From NCBI GenBank assembly GCA_963717745.1, contig CAVQXJ010000013.1, forward strand, positions 992,001-1,056,000: a stretch of DNA of 64,000 bases, in the 5' to 3' direction. The DNA is from JACCXG01 sp963717745. GTDB taxonomy: Bacteria > Acidobacteriota > Vicinamibacteria > Vicinamibacterales > 2-12-FULL-66-21. The notes under the pieces are model-generated. The model saw only the letters and a list, made by a program, of their open reading frames with translations. It was not told the DNA's origin and ran no database searches. Numbering within the stretch: the stretch's first letter is position 1; every line of letters begins with the position of its first letter. This document shows, one piece after another, positions 45,388-54,343 of this stretch. The translations under genes and the position numbers were made by a program.

Positions 45388-47523
45388 ATGAATCCAGAGA
45401 GCTCTGCTCGAGCCAGCCTTCGCTCGCCCTTCGGGCGAGCTTCGGCTAGGCAAGCCGCGGGCCTGTCACGGCGTCAGATGCTGCACACGCTTTCCATCGC
45501 CGGCGCGGGTGCCGCCTTCGACTGGCACGTCCCGGCTTTCGCGGCACAGGCCGGAGCTGCGGCCGGCACGCCGGCGTTCGCGGCGCTGAACCGCTTTCCG
45601 CGCATGGTCCAGGAGTTCTTCGTCGCGCGCGAGAATGCGCTCCACCAGCAGCGGCTGGAACGGCTCGCGGCGCTGAAGACGAAGGCCGATGCGGAGGCGT
45701 ACGTGCGGACGGTCCGCGGAAAGATCCGTGAGTCGTTCGGGCCATTTCCGGAGAAGACGCCGCTCAACGCGCGCGTCACCAAGGTCGTCGAGCGGGACGC
45801 CTACAGGATCGAGAACGTCCTCTTCGAGAGCCGGCCGGGGTTTCTCGTGTCGGCGAACCTCTATATCCCCAAGGGACGGCGCTTTCCGCTGCCGGGCGTG
45901 GTGGGCTCCTGCGGGCATTCGGCGAACGGCAAGGCGATCGAGACGTATCAGTCGTTCTGCCAGGGGCTCGCGCGTCTCGGCTACGTCGTGCTGATCTTCG
46001 ACCCGATCGGCCAGGGCGAGCGCATGCAGTACGTGGATGCGAGCTGGAAGCCGCTGCGCGGGACCGGCACCGCCGAGCACAACTACGCGGGCATCCAGCA
46101 GGTCCTGGTCGACGAGCGCTTCTGCACGTGGCGCGCGTGGGACGCCATCCGCGCGCTCGACTATCTGGTCACCCGCGACGAGGTCGACAAACGCCATCTC
46201 GGGATCACCGGCAACTCGGGAGGTGGCACGATGACCACCTGGCTGTGCGGTCTGGACGACCGGTGGACGATGGCCGCGCCGAGCTGCTTCGTCACTGAAC
46301 TGCGGCGGAACATGGAGAACGAGCTGGGCGCCGATATGGAGCAGATCCCGCCGCGCGCGCTCGCGCTGGGCCTCGATCATGAGGACTTTCTCGCGGCGCT
46401 CGCGCCGAAGCCGGTCATCGTCCTGGCCAAGGAGAAGGACTACTTCGACGCACGCGGGAACGAAGCCGCGTACGAGCGGCTGAAGCGCCTCTACCGGCTC
46501 CTCGGCGCCGAGAACAACGTCGCGTACTTCGTCGGGCCGACCTACCATGGCTACTCGCAGGAGAACCGCGAGGCGATGTACCAATGGTTCAATCGCTGCA
46601 CCGGCATCTCCGACGCGAAGACCGAGCCGAAACTGGTGCTCGAGAAGGAAGAGACGCTCTGGTGCACGCCGCAAGGCCAGGTGGCGGCGCTGCGATCGAA
46701 GCCGATTCACGACTTCATCCGCGAGAAGTCGAAGGGCCTCGCATCGAAGCGAGGAAATCTCGACGCCGCGGCGCTCGGCCGGACGGTCGCACAGACGCTC
46801 AGACTCCCCGAGCGCAGCGGCGCGCCGGAGTTCCGCATCCTGCGGCCGCTGCCCGACCGCAAGTATCCAATCCGACACGCGCTGCCATACATGGTGGAGA
46901 CCGATCGAGGCGTGCACGCGCTGGTCTACAGACTCACCAGGGAGCCGCTCCTCTCGAGGCCCCCGCGTGAGACGAAGCAGGCGATCCTCTATGTCTCCGA
47001 TCAGTCAGCGGACGTCGAACTGCGCAGCGAACCGCTCGTACGAGAGCTGATCGAGGCCGATCCCGCCGCGGCCTTCCATACCTGCGACGTGCGCGGCATC
47101 GGCGAGTCGACCCCCCAGGCGACGAGTCTCAACGCCGGCGACGAGTACAACACCGACTACTTCTATGCCTCGCACGGGCTCATGCTCGACTATCCCTACA
47201 TCGGCCAGCGGACCTTCGACGTGCTCCGCGTCCTCGACTGGCTCGCGGCCTGGGGCTACGACCAGGTGCACCTGGCCGCACGAGGTCAGGGCGCCGCGCC
47301 GGCCGCGTTCGCGGCACTGCTCTCGCCTCAGGTGACGCGCGTGACGCTGAAGCACCCGCCCGCGTCTTACGCGGAGATCGCCGAATCGCCCGATTACCAG
47401 TGGCCGCTGTCCGCCCTGCCGCCCGGTGTGCTGGCCAGCTTCGATCTGCCTGACTGCTACCGCGTGCTGAAGGCCAAGGACCTCAGGCTGCTCGAGCCGC
47501 TCGGCATCAGAGGGCGGACGTAG
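45388..47523 (+). CDS. Tat-exported acetyl-xylan-esterase-like alpha/beta hydrolase
   Basis: 711 residues, ATG at 45388 after GGGAGG. A twin-arginine leader (SRRQMLHTLSIAGAGAAF near residues 28-45) precedes an esterase core: SANLYIPKGRRFPLPGVVGSCGHSANGK, VVLIFDPIGQGER, nucleophile GNSGGGT near 274, and the acid/base region KPVIVLAKEKDYFDARG with YHGYSQENREAMYQWF supplying the His. A second beta-sandwich/hydrolase-like half fills residues 420-711. The family is seen in polysaccharide-degrading loci of Acidobacteriota. Residues 9-24 (SLRSPFGRASARQ) are coded by a hairpin repeat. Confidence 0.88.
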   Translation: MNPESSARASLRSPFGRASARQAAGLSRRQMLHTLSIAGAGAAFDWHVPAFAAQAGAAAGTPAFAALNRFPRMVQEFFVARENALHQQRLERLAALKTKADAEAYVRTVRGKIRESFGPFPEKTPLNARVTKVVERDAYRIENVLFESRPGFLVSANLYIPKGRRFPLPGVVGSCGHSANGKAIETYQSFCQGLARLGYVVLIFDPIGQGERMQYVDASWKPLRGTGTAEHNYAGIQQVLVDERFCTWRAWDAIRALDYLVTRDEVDKRHLGITGNSGGGTMTTWLCGLDDRWTMAAPSCFVTELRRNMENELGADMEQIPPRALALGLDHEDFLAALAPKPVIVLAKEKDYFDARGNEAAYERLKRLYRLLGAENNVAYFVGPTYHGYSQENREAMYQWFNRCTGISDAKTEPKLVLEKEETLWCTPQGQVAALRSKPIHDFIREKSKGLASKRGNLDAAALGRTVAQTLRLPERSGAPEFRILRPLPDRKYPIRHALPYMVETDRGVHALVYRLTREPLLSRPPRETKQAILYVSDQSADVELRSEPLVRELIEADPAAAFHTCDVRGIGESTPQATSLNAGDEYNTDYFYASHGLMLDYPYIGQRTFDVLRVLDWLAAWGYDQVHLAARGQGAAPAAFAALLSPQVTRVTLKHPPASYAEIAESPDYQWPLSALPPGVLASFDLPDCYRVLKAKDLRLLEPLGIRGRT
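45415..45455. repeat. GCTCGCCCTTCGGGCGAG hairpin repeat, copy 2, within coding sequence
   Basis: Second copy of the unit at 45317. Here it lies in the first 25 codons of the esterase, just before the twin-arginine motif, and is translated. Confidence 0.65.
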
Positions 47524-47529
47524 GAGAGT

Positions 47530-47613
47530 CCGCGGTTCGCGGTCCAAAAACACGGGAGAGATCCTTCAGATTTTCGAACCCGCGATCCGCGATCCGCGAT
47601 CCGCGAACCCGCG
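47530..47613. repeat. CGCGATC/CGCGAACC short tandem repeats
   Basis: Three 8-bp units (CGCGATCC) flanked by CGAACCCGCG, with an inverted CCGCGGTTCGCGG at 47530-47542. A similar CGCGAACC run occurs at 19967-19995. These lie just after gene ends and may act as slippage-prone spacers or a terminator. Confidence 0.45.
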
Positions 47614-47670
47614 GCAGGCGGCAGCGCCAGTCCATCCGCTATACTCGCGGACATTCATGGAGAGGTAAGG

Positions 47671-48678
47671 ATGGAAACAGATCGACGGTCTTTCCTGCGT
47701 GCGGCAGGAAGTTCGCTGGTCCTTGGTGCCGGCAGTGTGTTGAACGCAGCGTCGGCGGCCCAGGCGCCGGCGCCCCCTGTGTCTTTTCCCGGCATCGCCA
47801 ATCCACTGGAAGGCGGAGTCGACATCATCGGCACGGGCTACATGTGGACTGAGGGTCCCGTGTGGGTGGGCGGCGAGGGGGGACACCTGCTGTTCTCGGA
47901 CGTGCCCGGCAACGCTATCCACAGCTGGGATGGCAAGCGGACCACCGTGTTTCTGGCCCCGTCCGGCTACCAGGGCTTCCCGATCCCCGCCTCGCTCCGC
48001 GAGGCGGGCTCGAACGGCCTGGCACTGGGCCGTGGTGGTTTGCTGATCGCCGACAGCGGAACGCGAGCACTGGCGCGCGTGGACCTCGCCACGCGCCAGA
48101 AGGCGGTCTTTGCCGAGTCCTACCAAGGGAAACGTTTCAACAGCCCGAACGATCTCGTCGTCGCCCGCAACGGCGACATCTACTTCACCGATCCTCCCTT
48201 CGGCCTGGCCGGCGTCCAGAAGTCACCACTGCGGGAGTTGGCCTACACCGGCGTCTTCCGTGTGACCCCGGACAATCAGGTGCACCTGATTGCCGACAAA
48301 CTGTCTCCCAACGGCATCGCGTTGTCGCCGGATAACCGCATTCTCTACGCCACGGACAATTCGGGTTGGGTGGCCATCGATCTCGATGCGTCCGGGATGC
48401 AGACCGGCCAGCGTCAGTTCGTTGCCAGCGAAAAAGTCGGGGGGGCGCGCGGCGACGGCATGAAGGCCGACTCGGCCGGCAACATCTGGACGAGCGGTCG
48501 GGGCGGGATCTACGTCTTCTCGCCGAAGGGAGAACATATCGGCTTCGCCCCAATCGCGGGCCGCGTTTCGAACTGCGCGTTCGGGCCCGGCCGGCACCTT
48601 TACGTCAGCAACGACACGCAGGTCGTGCGGGGCCGCATTCGCACCGACTTTCCCGGAGGGTCGCCAATCCAGTACTGA
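47671..48678 (+). CDS. Tat-exported SMP-30/gluconolactonase-family protein
   Basis: 335 residues, ATG at 47671 with GAGGTAAGG upstream; a TATACT -10 lies at 47640. The twin-arginine leader (DRRSFLRAAGSSLVLGAGSVL) is followed by the six-bladed propeller of SMP-30. Metal-site residues are visible in order: WTEGPVWV (Glu), FNSPNDLVVARNGDIYFTDPPFG (Asn, Asp), LSPNGIALSPDNRILYATDN and GDGMKADSAGNIWTSG (Asp). Likely a periplasmic lactone hydrolase acting on sugar lactones. Confidence 0.92.
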   Translation: METDRRSFLRAAGSSLVLGAGSVLNAASAAQAPAPPVSFPGIANPLEGGVDIIGTGYMWTEGPVWVGGEGGHLLFSDVPGNAIHSWDGKRTTVFLAPSGYQGFPIPASLREAGSNGLALGRGGLLIADSGTRALARVDLATRQKAVFAESYQGKRFNSPNDLVVARNGDIYFTDPPFGLAGVQKSPLRELAYTGVFRVTPDNQVHLIADKLSPNGIALSPDNRILYATDNSGWVAIDLDASGMQTGQRQFVASEKVGGARGDGMKADSAGNIWTSGRGGIYVFSPKGEHIGFAPIAGRVSNCAFGPGRHLYVSNDTQVVRGRIRTDFPGGSPIQY

Positions 48679-48712
48679 CCGCGACGGCGAAGGCACGGCC
48701 TCTGGCTGCTGG

Positions 48713-48870
48713 TCCACTGGAAGCGTGATGACTTGCCTAAGTCCCGGAGCGCGGCGCCCGGCTGGCAAGGCGCGAAGAGCGAGCATATTGGGCATATGTG
48801 AGCGATGAGCAACGCTGCCAGCCGGGATGCCCCGCCCGGGAATTAGGCGAGTCATCACGTTTCCAGGGGA
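48713..48870. repeat. 158-bp long-hairpin element (MITE-like)
   Basis: The ends are inverted: TCCACTGGAAGCGTGATGAC at the left matches GTCATCACGTTTCCAGGGGA at the right with two mismatches. Symmetry continues inward (TGCCTAAGTCCCGG / CCGGGAATTAGGC, CCGGCTGGCA / TGCCAGCCGG) for about 55 bp per arm, around an AT-richer centre (GCATATTGGGCATATG). No gene inside. It sits between the SMP-30 stop and the next small gene. Confidence 0.7.
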
Positions 48871-48898
48871 CTAGGCGGCGACGTGTTACAACAATCGC

Positions 48899-49256
48899 GT
48901 GTCGCCGCCGGTTTCCCCCGAGGTCAATCAGCTCGTCCAGTCGTTGTTCGAGGAGCGTTCGCTGGCCGACCGTGTCCGCCGCCTGAACCGTCGGCTCGCG
49001 AGCCTCAACTCGGATCGCCCGGTCAGGCGAGGTCCGGGTCGTCCCGGATCTCCTGCCACTTCTGACGGCCGACGATGCCCTGGGGCCGCACGTCGCCAGG
49101 ACCATCGCCGAACTCGTTCGCGACGTTACTCCTGTCCAGCTTTCGTGGCTCGACGAGCAAGTACGTCGCAGCTCGTACCCTTACTCCTGGTCAGGCGCCT
49201 GGCAGCAGCTCGCGCCTAGCTTCGCGCCACCCGAGGGGAGCTGCGACAGGAGCTGA
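48899..49256 (+). CDS. small protein of unknown function (one frameshift)
   Basis: GTG at 48899. The first frame reads SPEVNQLVQSLFEERSLADRVRRLNRRLASLN. After one shift near 49025 it continues EVRVVPDLLPLLTADDALGPHVARTIAELVRDVTPVQLSWLDEQVRRSSYPYSWSGAWQQLAP and stops at 49256. The combined protein of about 118 residues is mostly helical. I recognise no family. Its end abuts the ADOP remnant. Confidence 0.45.
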
Positions 49257-49261
49257 GCGTC

Positions 49262-49986
49262 GTGCGGACCTCGAGTGGCTCGCGTTCGCAGCGTCGGTGG
49301 CTGAACGGGCTGATCGTTCTGGAGACGGCGCTTGGCGTCGTGTTGCTGGTCGCGGCGACGCTGGTGATCACCGGTCTGAATCAGCTCGCCCGCACCAACC
49401 CGGGATTCGACGGCGGGCAGGTGACAACCATGCGCGTCAATCTCCCAGACAGCCGGTACCCGTACACGAAGCAAGTGTCGTTCTACGATCGCCTCCTGCC
49501 GGAGATCGCGCGCGTTCCCGGGATCGAGGGCGTCGGTATTGCCGGGCCGCTCCCGCTCACGGGATCGCGCTTTGGGCTCACCTTTGAACTGGCCGGTGAT
49601 GAAGCACGGGGGACCGCGAACCGGCCCATCGCCGGTTTCGCCTTCGTCAGCCCGGGATATTTCCGCTCGATGCGAATCCCACTCAACCAGGGACGTGAGT
49701 TCACGACCGCCGACACCGAGTCGTCTCCCCGTGCGATCGTCATCAGCGACAGCTTCGCGCGCCAGTACTTCCCGAACCAAGATCCGATTGGCAAGCGGAT
49801 CAAACCCGGACTGAGCACCACCGAAACCGAGTCGCCCTGGCGCGAGGTCGTCGGCGTCGTCGGCGCTGTGAAGCAGCGGACCCTCAACGAGGACCGGCGC
49901 TGCTGGTCGTGGCTGGCGTCGCCGCGGTTGCGCCGGCTCGCCGGGCGCTTCGCGTCGATCCGATGCCGACGCTGCGCTCGAACTAG
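49262..49986 (+). pseudogene. ADOP permease remnant with internal deletion
   Basis: It begins within a permease (RRWLNGLIVLETALGVVLLVAATLVITGLNQLARTNPGF) and continues through the second extracytoplasmic domain (GREFTTADTESSPRAIVISDSFARQYFPNQDPIGKR, WREVVGVVGAVKQRTLNED). At about 49895 it jumps into the very last helix and tail, ALLVVAGVAAVAPARRALRVDPMPTLRSN, in another frame. The whole first half and about 150 residues before the tail are gone, so this is a real deletion and not a sequencing slip. Confidence 0.75.
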
Positions 49987-50004
49987 CCGCCCCTCGGCCT
50001 TGGG

Positions 50005-50076
50005 GTGTCAGGCAGTGAATCGTGAAAGATCCAGACCGCGGACGGGTCAGCCATTCACGATTCACTGCCTGACACC
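50005..50076. repeat. inverted REP pair (72 bp)
   Basis: Forward copy 50005-50026 and reverse copy 50054-50076. Its spacer (AGATCCAGACCGCGG...) belongs to a second spacer type shared loosely with the pair at 53539. It lies between the ADOP remnant and the intact ADOP. Confidence 0.9.
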
Positions 50077-50123
50077 CAGGGCCGACCCGCGCCCGCCCGG
50101 GAGCTCCGCTTACAATCTCACCC

Positions 50124-52532
50124 ATGAAGACGTGGCTCTTACACGCGGCTCAGGACGCGCGCTACGGCGCGCGGATGCTCCGTCGGACGCCGCTGATGAC
50201 GACGGCGGCGGTGGTGACCCTGGCGCTCGGTCTCAGCCTGACCGCTGTCGTCCTCAGTCTGGTCAACGCGGTTCTACTGCGCCCGTTAGCGGCGCCGGAT
50301 CCGGATCGCCTGGTCTGGGTGGCCACCCGTGACGACCAATCGCCCTTTCCGATGGCGATGGTCGTCGGGCCCGATTTCGCCGACTGGAAGGCGCACGCTC
50401 GGTCGTTCGATCGGATGGTCGCCTACGGCATCGGCGACGAGACCATTGCCGCATCCGGCACCGCCACCCGAGCGCGCATCGCGCGGGTGACCGACGACTT
50501 CTGGTCGCTGTCGGGCGCCCGCCTCGAGCACGGCCGTCTGGCAACCGCGACCGAGGGACCTGCGCTGGTCGTGTCGCATCGGTTCTTCGAGGGCATCTTC
50601 GGGGGCGATCCGGCGCGGCTGGGTGGCCGCGTCACCGTGGACGGGCGCGCGGCGGCGATTGTCGGCGTACTCGCGCGCGATTTCCGTTTCCACTTTCCTC
50701 CGTCGCCCTGGCTGCCCGACCACCAGCCAATCGACGCGTTCTCCCTGATGCGGGTCGAGACGAGCGGCCGCCAGATGCAGCTGCTCAACGTGGTCGCGCG
50801 TCTGCAGCCGGACGTGAGCCTCGAGCAGGCGCGAGCGGAGATCGAGGTGCTGCGCGCCGGCGCCGCGCAGGCCAATCCGGGACGCCCAGGGCAGTCGGCG
50901 CAGCTGATCGTGTCCCCGCTCGCGGAGGAGCTCGTCGGGTCTGCGCGGCGAGGTCTCGTCGTGCTGCTCCTGGCCGTGACGTTCGTCCTGCTGATCGTCT
51001 GCGCCAACATTGCCGGCCTTCTGCTCGGGCGAGCGGCGCGGCGGCGAGGCGAAATGGCGGTTCGCGCCTCGCTCGGGGCGACGCGCCCGCGGCTCGCGCG
51101 TCAACTTCTTGCCGAGAGCCTGGTCCTCGCGGCGCTCGGCACCGGCGCAGGACTCGTCCTCGCACAGTGGGGCCTTGGCGCCGCGATCGCGCTGGTGCCG
51201 CACGCGATCCCCCGTCTCGCGGAAGCGACCCTCGACACGAGGATGCTGGTGGTCATGGTTGCCATTGGCGTCGCGACCGCCGGCCTGTTCGCGTGCGGTC
51301 CGCTCGTGCCGCTCTGGACCACGCGCCCCGCCGAAGCGTTGAACGAATCCGGGCGGCAGTCGACCGCGCCGCGGAATCCGCGCCTGACCCTCTGGCTGGC
51401 CGGTGCGCAGATTGCCCTCGCATTCGTGCTGCTCGTGGGAGCCGGGCTGCTGCTCAAGAGCTTCTGGCGCTTGCACGCCTACCCAGCCGACTTCCATCCC
51501 GACCGCGTGCTCATGCTCAACGTCCAGCTCTCGGGGCCTCGCTACGAGGCGGACGCGCAGCGCAAGGCGTACGCCACGAGCTTTCTCGAGGGACTGCAAG
51601 CGGTGCCCGGCGTTCGCCGGGTATCGCTCTCCACGCACGGCGATTCGATCAGCATGCTGAAGGTCGAGGGGCAGCTGCCGGCCACCTCGGACGAACAGGT
51701 GGCTCGCTCGTCGACCCTGATCACGTCGTCGTCTGCCGGGCTTGCCGACGTGCTCGGCCTGGAAATGCTGAGCGGCCGCTGGCTGCGCGATGATGAGCCC
51801 GCACCGGTCGTGGTCATCAACGACGCCGTGGCGAGGCGCGATTTCCCCGGCAGGGATCCGATCGGCCGGCGTGTCGACGTCGACGAGGCCGGGCCGCGCA
51901 CGATCGTCGGCGTGGTCGCGAACGCGGCGTTCACCGAGCTCGGCGTTCCTGTCGCCCCGGAGGTGTTCGTGCCTTATACGGATGGCGGCCTGTATCGTCT
52001 GGTCGGACTGGTTCGGACCCACGGCGACCCGCGCGATCTGGCGCCAGCAATCCGCTCGATTGTTTCCGAGCTCGATCGCTCACAATCCGCGTACGACGTG
52101 ATGACGCTCGAACAGGCGCTCACCGATTCGATCCGGCCGCGGCGATTCAACACGCTGCTGCTCGGCCTGCTCGGTGGTACGGCGTTGGCGCTCGCGCTCG
52201 TGGGCATCTACGCCGTCGTGGCGCTGGGCGTGGCCGGGCGCGTGCGCGAGATAGGCGTTCGGGTGGCCATCGGCGCCGCGCGCGCCGATATCGTCCGGCT
52301 GATTCTCCGGCAGGGCGCGATCGCGACGGCAGGAGGCATCGCCGTCGGCCTTGGCACGGCTGCCGTGCTCACCCGCTGGATGGAGAACCTGCTGTACGAG
52401 GTCTCCCCGCTCGATGCCCAGGTGTCAGTCGCCACGGGTGTGCTGCTCGCCGGTGCAGCGCTGGCTGCCGCCTGGATTCCGGCGCGCGCGGCGGCGCGCA
52501 TCGATCCGATCGACGCGCTCAGGCGCGACTAG
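50124..52532 (+). CDS. ADOP-family duplicated permease, short form
   Basis: 802 residues, ATG at 50124. The long N-terminal domain is missing; it starts directly with KTWLLHAAQDARYGARMLRRTPLMTTAAVVTLALGLSLTAVVLS. First-half mark: CANIAGLLLGRAARRRGEMAVRASLGATRPRL near 292. Second half: QIALAFVLLVGAGLLLKSFWRL near 430, and AGRVREIGVRVAIGAARADIVRLIL near 700. The C-terminal WIPARAAARIDPIDALRRD is intact. No PadR or ATPase next to it. Confidence 0.93.
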   Translation: MKTWLLHAAQDARYGARMLRRTPLMTTAAVVTLALGLSLTAVVLSLVNAVLLRPLAAPDPDRLVWVATRDDQSPFPMAMVVGPDFADWKAHARSFDRMVAYGIGDETIAASGTATRARIARVTDDFWSLSGARLEHGRLATATEGPALVVSHRFFEGIFGGDPARLGGRVTVDGRAAAIVGVLARDFRFHFPPSPWLPDHQPIDAFSLMRVETSGRQMQLLNVVARLQPDVSLEQARAEIEVLRAGAAQANPGRPGQSAQLIVSPLAEELVGSARRGLVVLLLAVTFVLLIVCANIAGLLLGRAARRRGEMAVRASLGATRPRLARQLLAESLVLAALGTGAGLVLAQWGLGAAIALVPHAIPRLAEATLDTRMLVVMVAIGVATAGLFACGPLVPLWTTRPAEALNESGRQSTAPRNPRLTLWLAGAQIALAFVLLVGAGLLLKSFWRLHAYPADFHPDRVLMLNVQLSGPRYEADAQRKAYATSFLEGLQAVPGVRRVSLSTHGDSISMLKVEGQLPATSDEQVARSSTLITSSSAGLADVLGLEMLSGRWLRDDEPAPVVVINDAVARRDFPGRDPIGRRVDVDEAGPRTIVGVVANAAFTELGVPVAPEVFVPYTDGGLYRLVGLVRTHGDPRDLAPAIRSIVSELDRSQSAYDVMTLEQALTDSIRPRRFNTLLLGLLGGTALALALVGIYAVVALGVAGRVREIGVRVAIGAARADIVRLILRQGAIATAGGIAVGLGTAAVLTRWMENLLYEVSPLDAQVSVATGVLLAGAALAAAWIPARAAARIDPIDALRRD

Positions 52533-52553
52533 TGACGCGACACTAGGGGCGCG

Positions 52554-53538
52554 CTACTTGGGGCAATGCGTGTCCAAGAACCGGAACGCGTCGTCGGCCC
52601 ATACCGCGCTCCCAGCCCAGGCAAAGCTGTGGCCGTCAGCCGCGGACCGGCCGTACGCGGGATAGATCTTCATCTCGAAGACTTTGCCAGCATCTCTCAT
52701 CTCATCCGAGAGGGTTCGACTTGGCGACAGGTCGTAGTCGTTCTCGGCCTGGAAGAAAAATATTGGCGCGTGGGCACCACGAACGGCGCGCACCATCCGG
52801 GCTCGCAATCGAGGTGCCGTAGCCCAGCTCTCAGCGCCACCCGAGCCATCGATCGCCGCGCAGTACCTGTCCCCCTCCGCGCCGAGCAGCGCTTCAATGC
52901 CGCCGAACGAGTTTCCGGCGGTGGCGATGCGACGCGTGGCAACAAAGCTCTGCTTTTGTAACCAATCGGCGGCGTCGAGTTGATCGCTGAGATGCTCCGT
53001 TTCGAGCAACCGCACCATCGCAGCGCCGCCCGCACGAACACCGCTCGAGTGCGCTCCATACGCAACGACCAGGCCCAGGGATACTCCACAGACGATCCGA
53101 AGCCATCTTCGTTGCTTGCGCATCACAGCCAGAAACAGCAGCAGGGAAGCCGGAACCGCAACGAACAGCCCCACCCAGGTCCCCTTGTTTCTGGCCGACG
53201 CGATCTCATCGCCAATGAATGGGCCCGCCGTTGCGCTGAGCCCCTGGCCGCGCCGGTACGGCGCGAAGAAGACCCAGCCTCGTCTCGCGAACAGCGGGCC
53301 GAGTGCTTCGAAGGCTTGCTGGTTGAGCATTCCCGGAGCGCTGCCATGGTTGTAGATCAGTCCCGGAAATGGTCCTGGGCCGTCCGGCTTGTAGAGCACT
53401 CCGCGGAGGGTTGGGTTCTCTCGAAAGGAGACGATCTCCGGTGCTGCTGAGGGCAGTTCGGGCTGGAGGAGCAAAGCCAGCAGCCCGACCAGCCCGACGC
53501 ACCTTCGCCCGCGTGCGGTCGCCGGGGTCGGTGCGGGG
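52554..53538 (-). CDS. dienelactone-hydrolase-like exported protein, start codon lost at a REP
   Basis: The frame contains a signal-like stretch (CVGLVGLLALLLQPELPSA), IVSFRENPTLRGVLYKPDGPGPFPGLIYNHGSAPGM, FARRGWVFFAPYRRGQGLS, two central hydrophobic segments (WVGLFVAVPASLLLFLAVM and LRIVCGVSLGLVVAYGA), nucleophile AGNSFGGIEALLG, and the acid and base in FFFQAENDYDLSPS and ADGHSFAWAGSAVW. No usable start codon lies between the leader and the REP pair at 53539; the frame simply runs on into the repeat. The repeat probably displaced or replaced the original start. The 5' end given is the repeat boundary. Confidence 0.7.
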
Positions 53539-53611
53539 GTGTCAGGCAGTGAATCGTGACAGATCGCATGCGGGGCACCGGTCGGGCATTCACGATTCAC
53601 TGCCTGACACC
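53539..53611. repeat. inverted REP pair (73 bp)
   Basis: Forward copy 53539-53559 and reverse copy 53589-53611, spacer of the AGATC type. It separates the hydrolase (minus) from the SYLF gene (plus), in the shared promoter region. Confidence 0.9.
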
Positions 53612-53652
53612 CATGGCTGGCGTCGCGATACCATGATCGAGGAGTGTTGAAC

Positions 53653-54327
53653 ATGCGTCGAAGTGTGAGTCTACTGTTGTGTTTGGGAATGGCATCTACG
53701 AGTCTGCTCGCCGATACCGCCGCGGAACGGTTGAGCGAATCGGCCACGGTCCTGCAGGAAGTCCTGGCTGCGCCCGACAAGGGCATTCCCGAGGATCTCC
53801 TGAGGAAGGCGCACTGCGTCGTGGTCGTGCCCGGCGTCAAGCAGGGCGCATTCATTGTCGGCGCCAAGTATGGCCGCGGGTTCCTGGTGTGCCGAACCGC
53901 TGACGGCGGCTGGGGCGCCCCGGGCGCGTTGCGCATCGAAGGCGGGAGCGTCGGGTTCCAGATCGGCGGCTCGGAGACCGACGTCGTCATGCTGGTGATG
54001 GATCAACGGAGCATGAAGGGCATCCTGTCGAGCAAGTTCACCCTCGGCGGCACCGCCGACGTCGCCGCCGGTCCGGTCGGACGCAGCAGCACGGCGCAGA
54101 CCGACGCCACCATGAACGCCAAGATCCTCTCCTACTCGCGGTCGCGCGGAGTCTTCGCGGGCATCGCCCTGACCGGTGCGACGCTGCGGCAGGATCTCGA
54201 TCAGAACGCCGAGATGTATGGCAAGCCAACCACCAACGCCGACATCGTCAGCGGCAACCCGAAGCCTCCGACTGGTGCCGAAGGTCTGTTGGCAGTGCTT
54301 GGGAAGTACCCGCCGACCGGCAAGTGA
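53653..54327 (+). CDS. SYLF-domain (YSC84-like) secreted lipid-binding protein
   Basis: 224 residues, ATG at 53653, eight bases after GAGGAG. Signal peptide SVSLLLCLGMASTSLLA, then LSESATVLQEVLAAPDKGIPEDLLRKAHCVVVVPGVKQGAFIVGAKYGRGFLVCR, APGALRIEGGSVGFQIGGSETDVVMLVM and ILSYSRSRGVFAGIALTGATLRQDLDQN, the full SYLF domain order. Family members bind phosphoinositides in eukaryotes; the bacterial periplasmic role is unclear. Intact. Confidence 0.92.
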   Translation: MRRSVSLLLCLGMASTSLLADTAAERLSESATVLQEVLAAPDKGIPEDLLRKAHCVVVVPGVKQGAFIVGAKYGRGFLVCRTADGGWGAPGALRIEGGSVGFQIGGSETDVVMLVMDQRSMKGILSSKFTLGGTADVAAGPVGRSSTAQTDATMNAKILSYSRSRGVFAGIALTGATLRQDLDQNAEMYGKPTTNADIVSGNPKPPTGAEGLLAVLGKYPPTGK

Positions 54328-54343
54328 GGCCGGCGGGGCGTCG

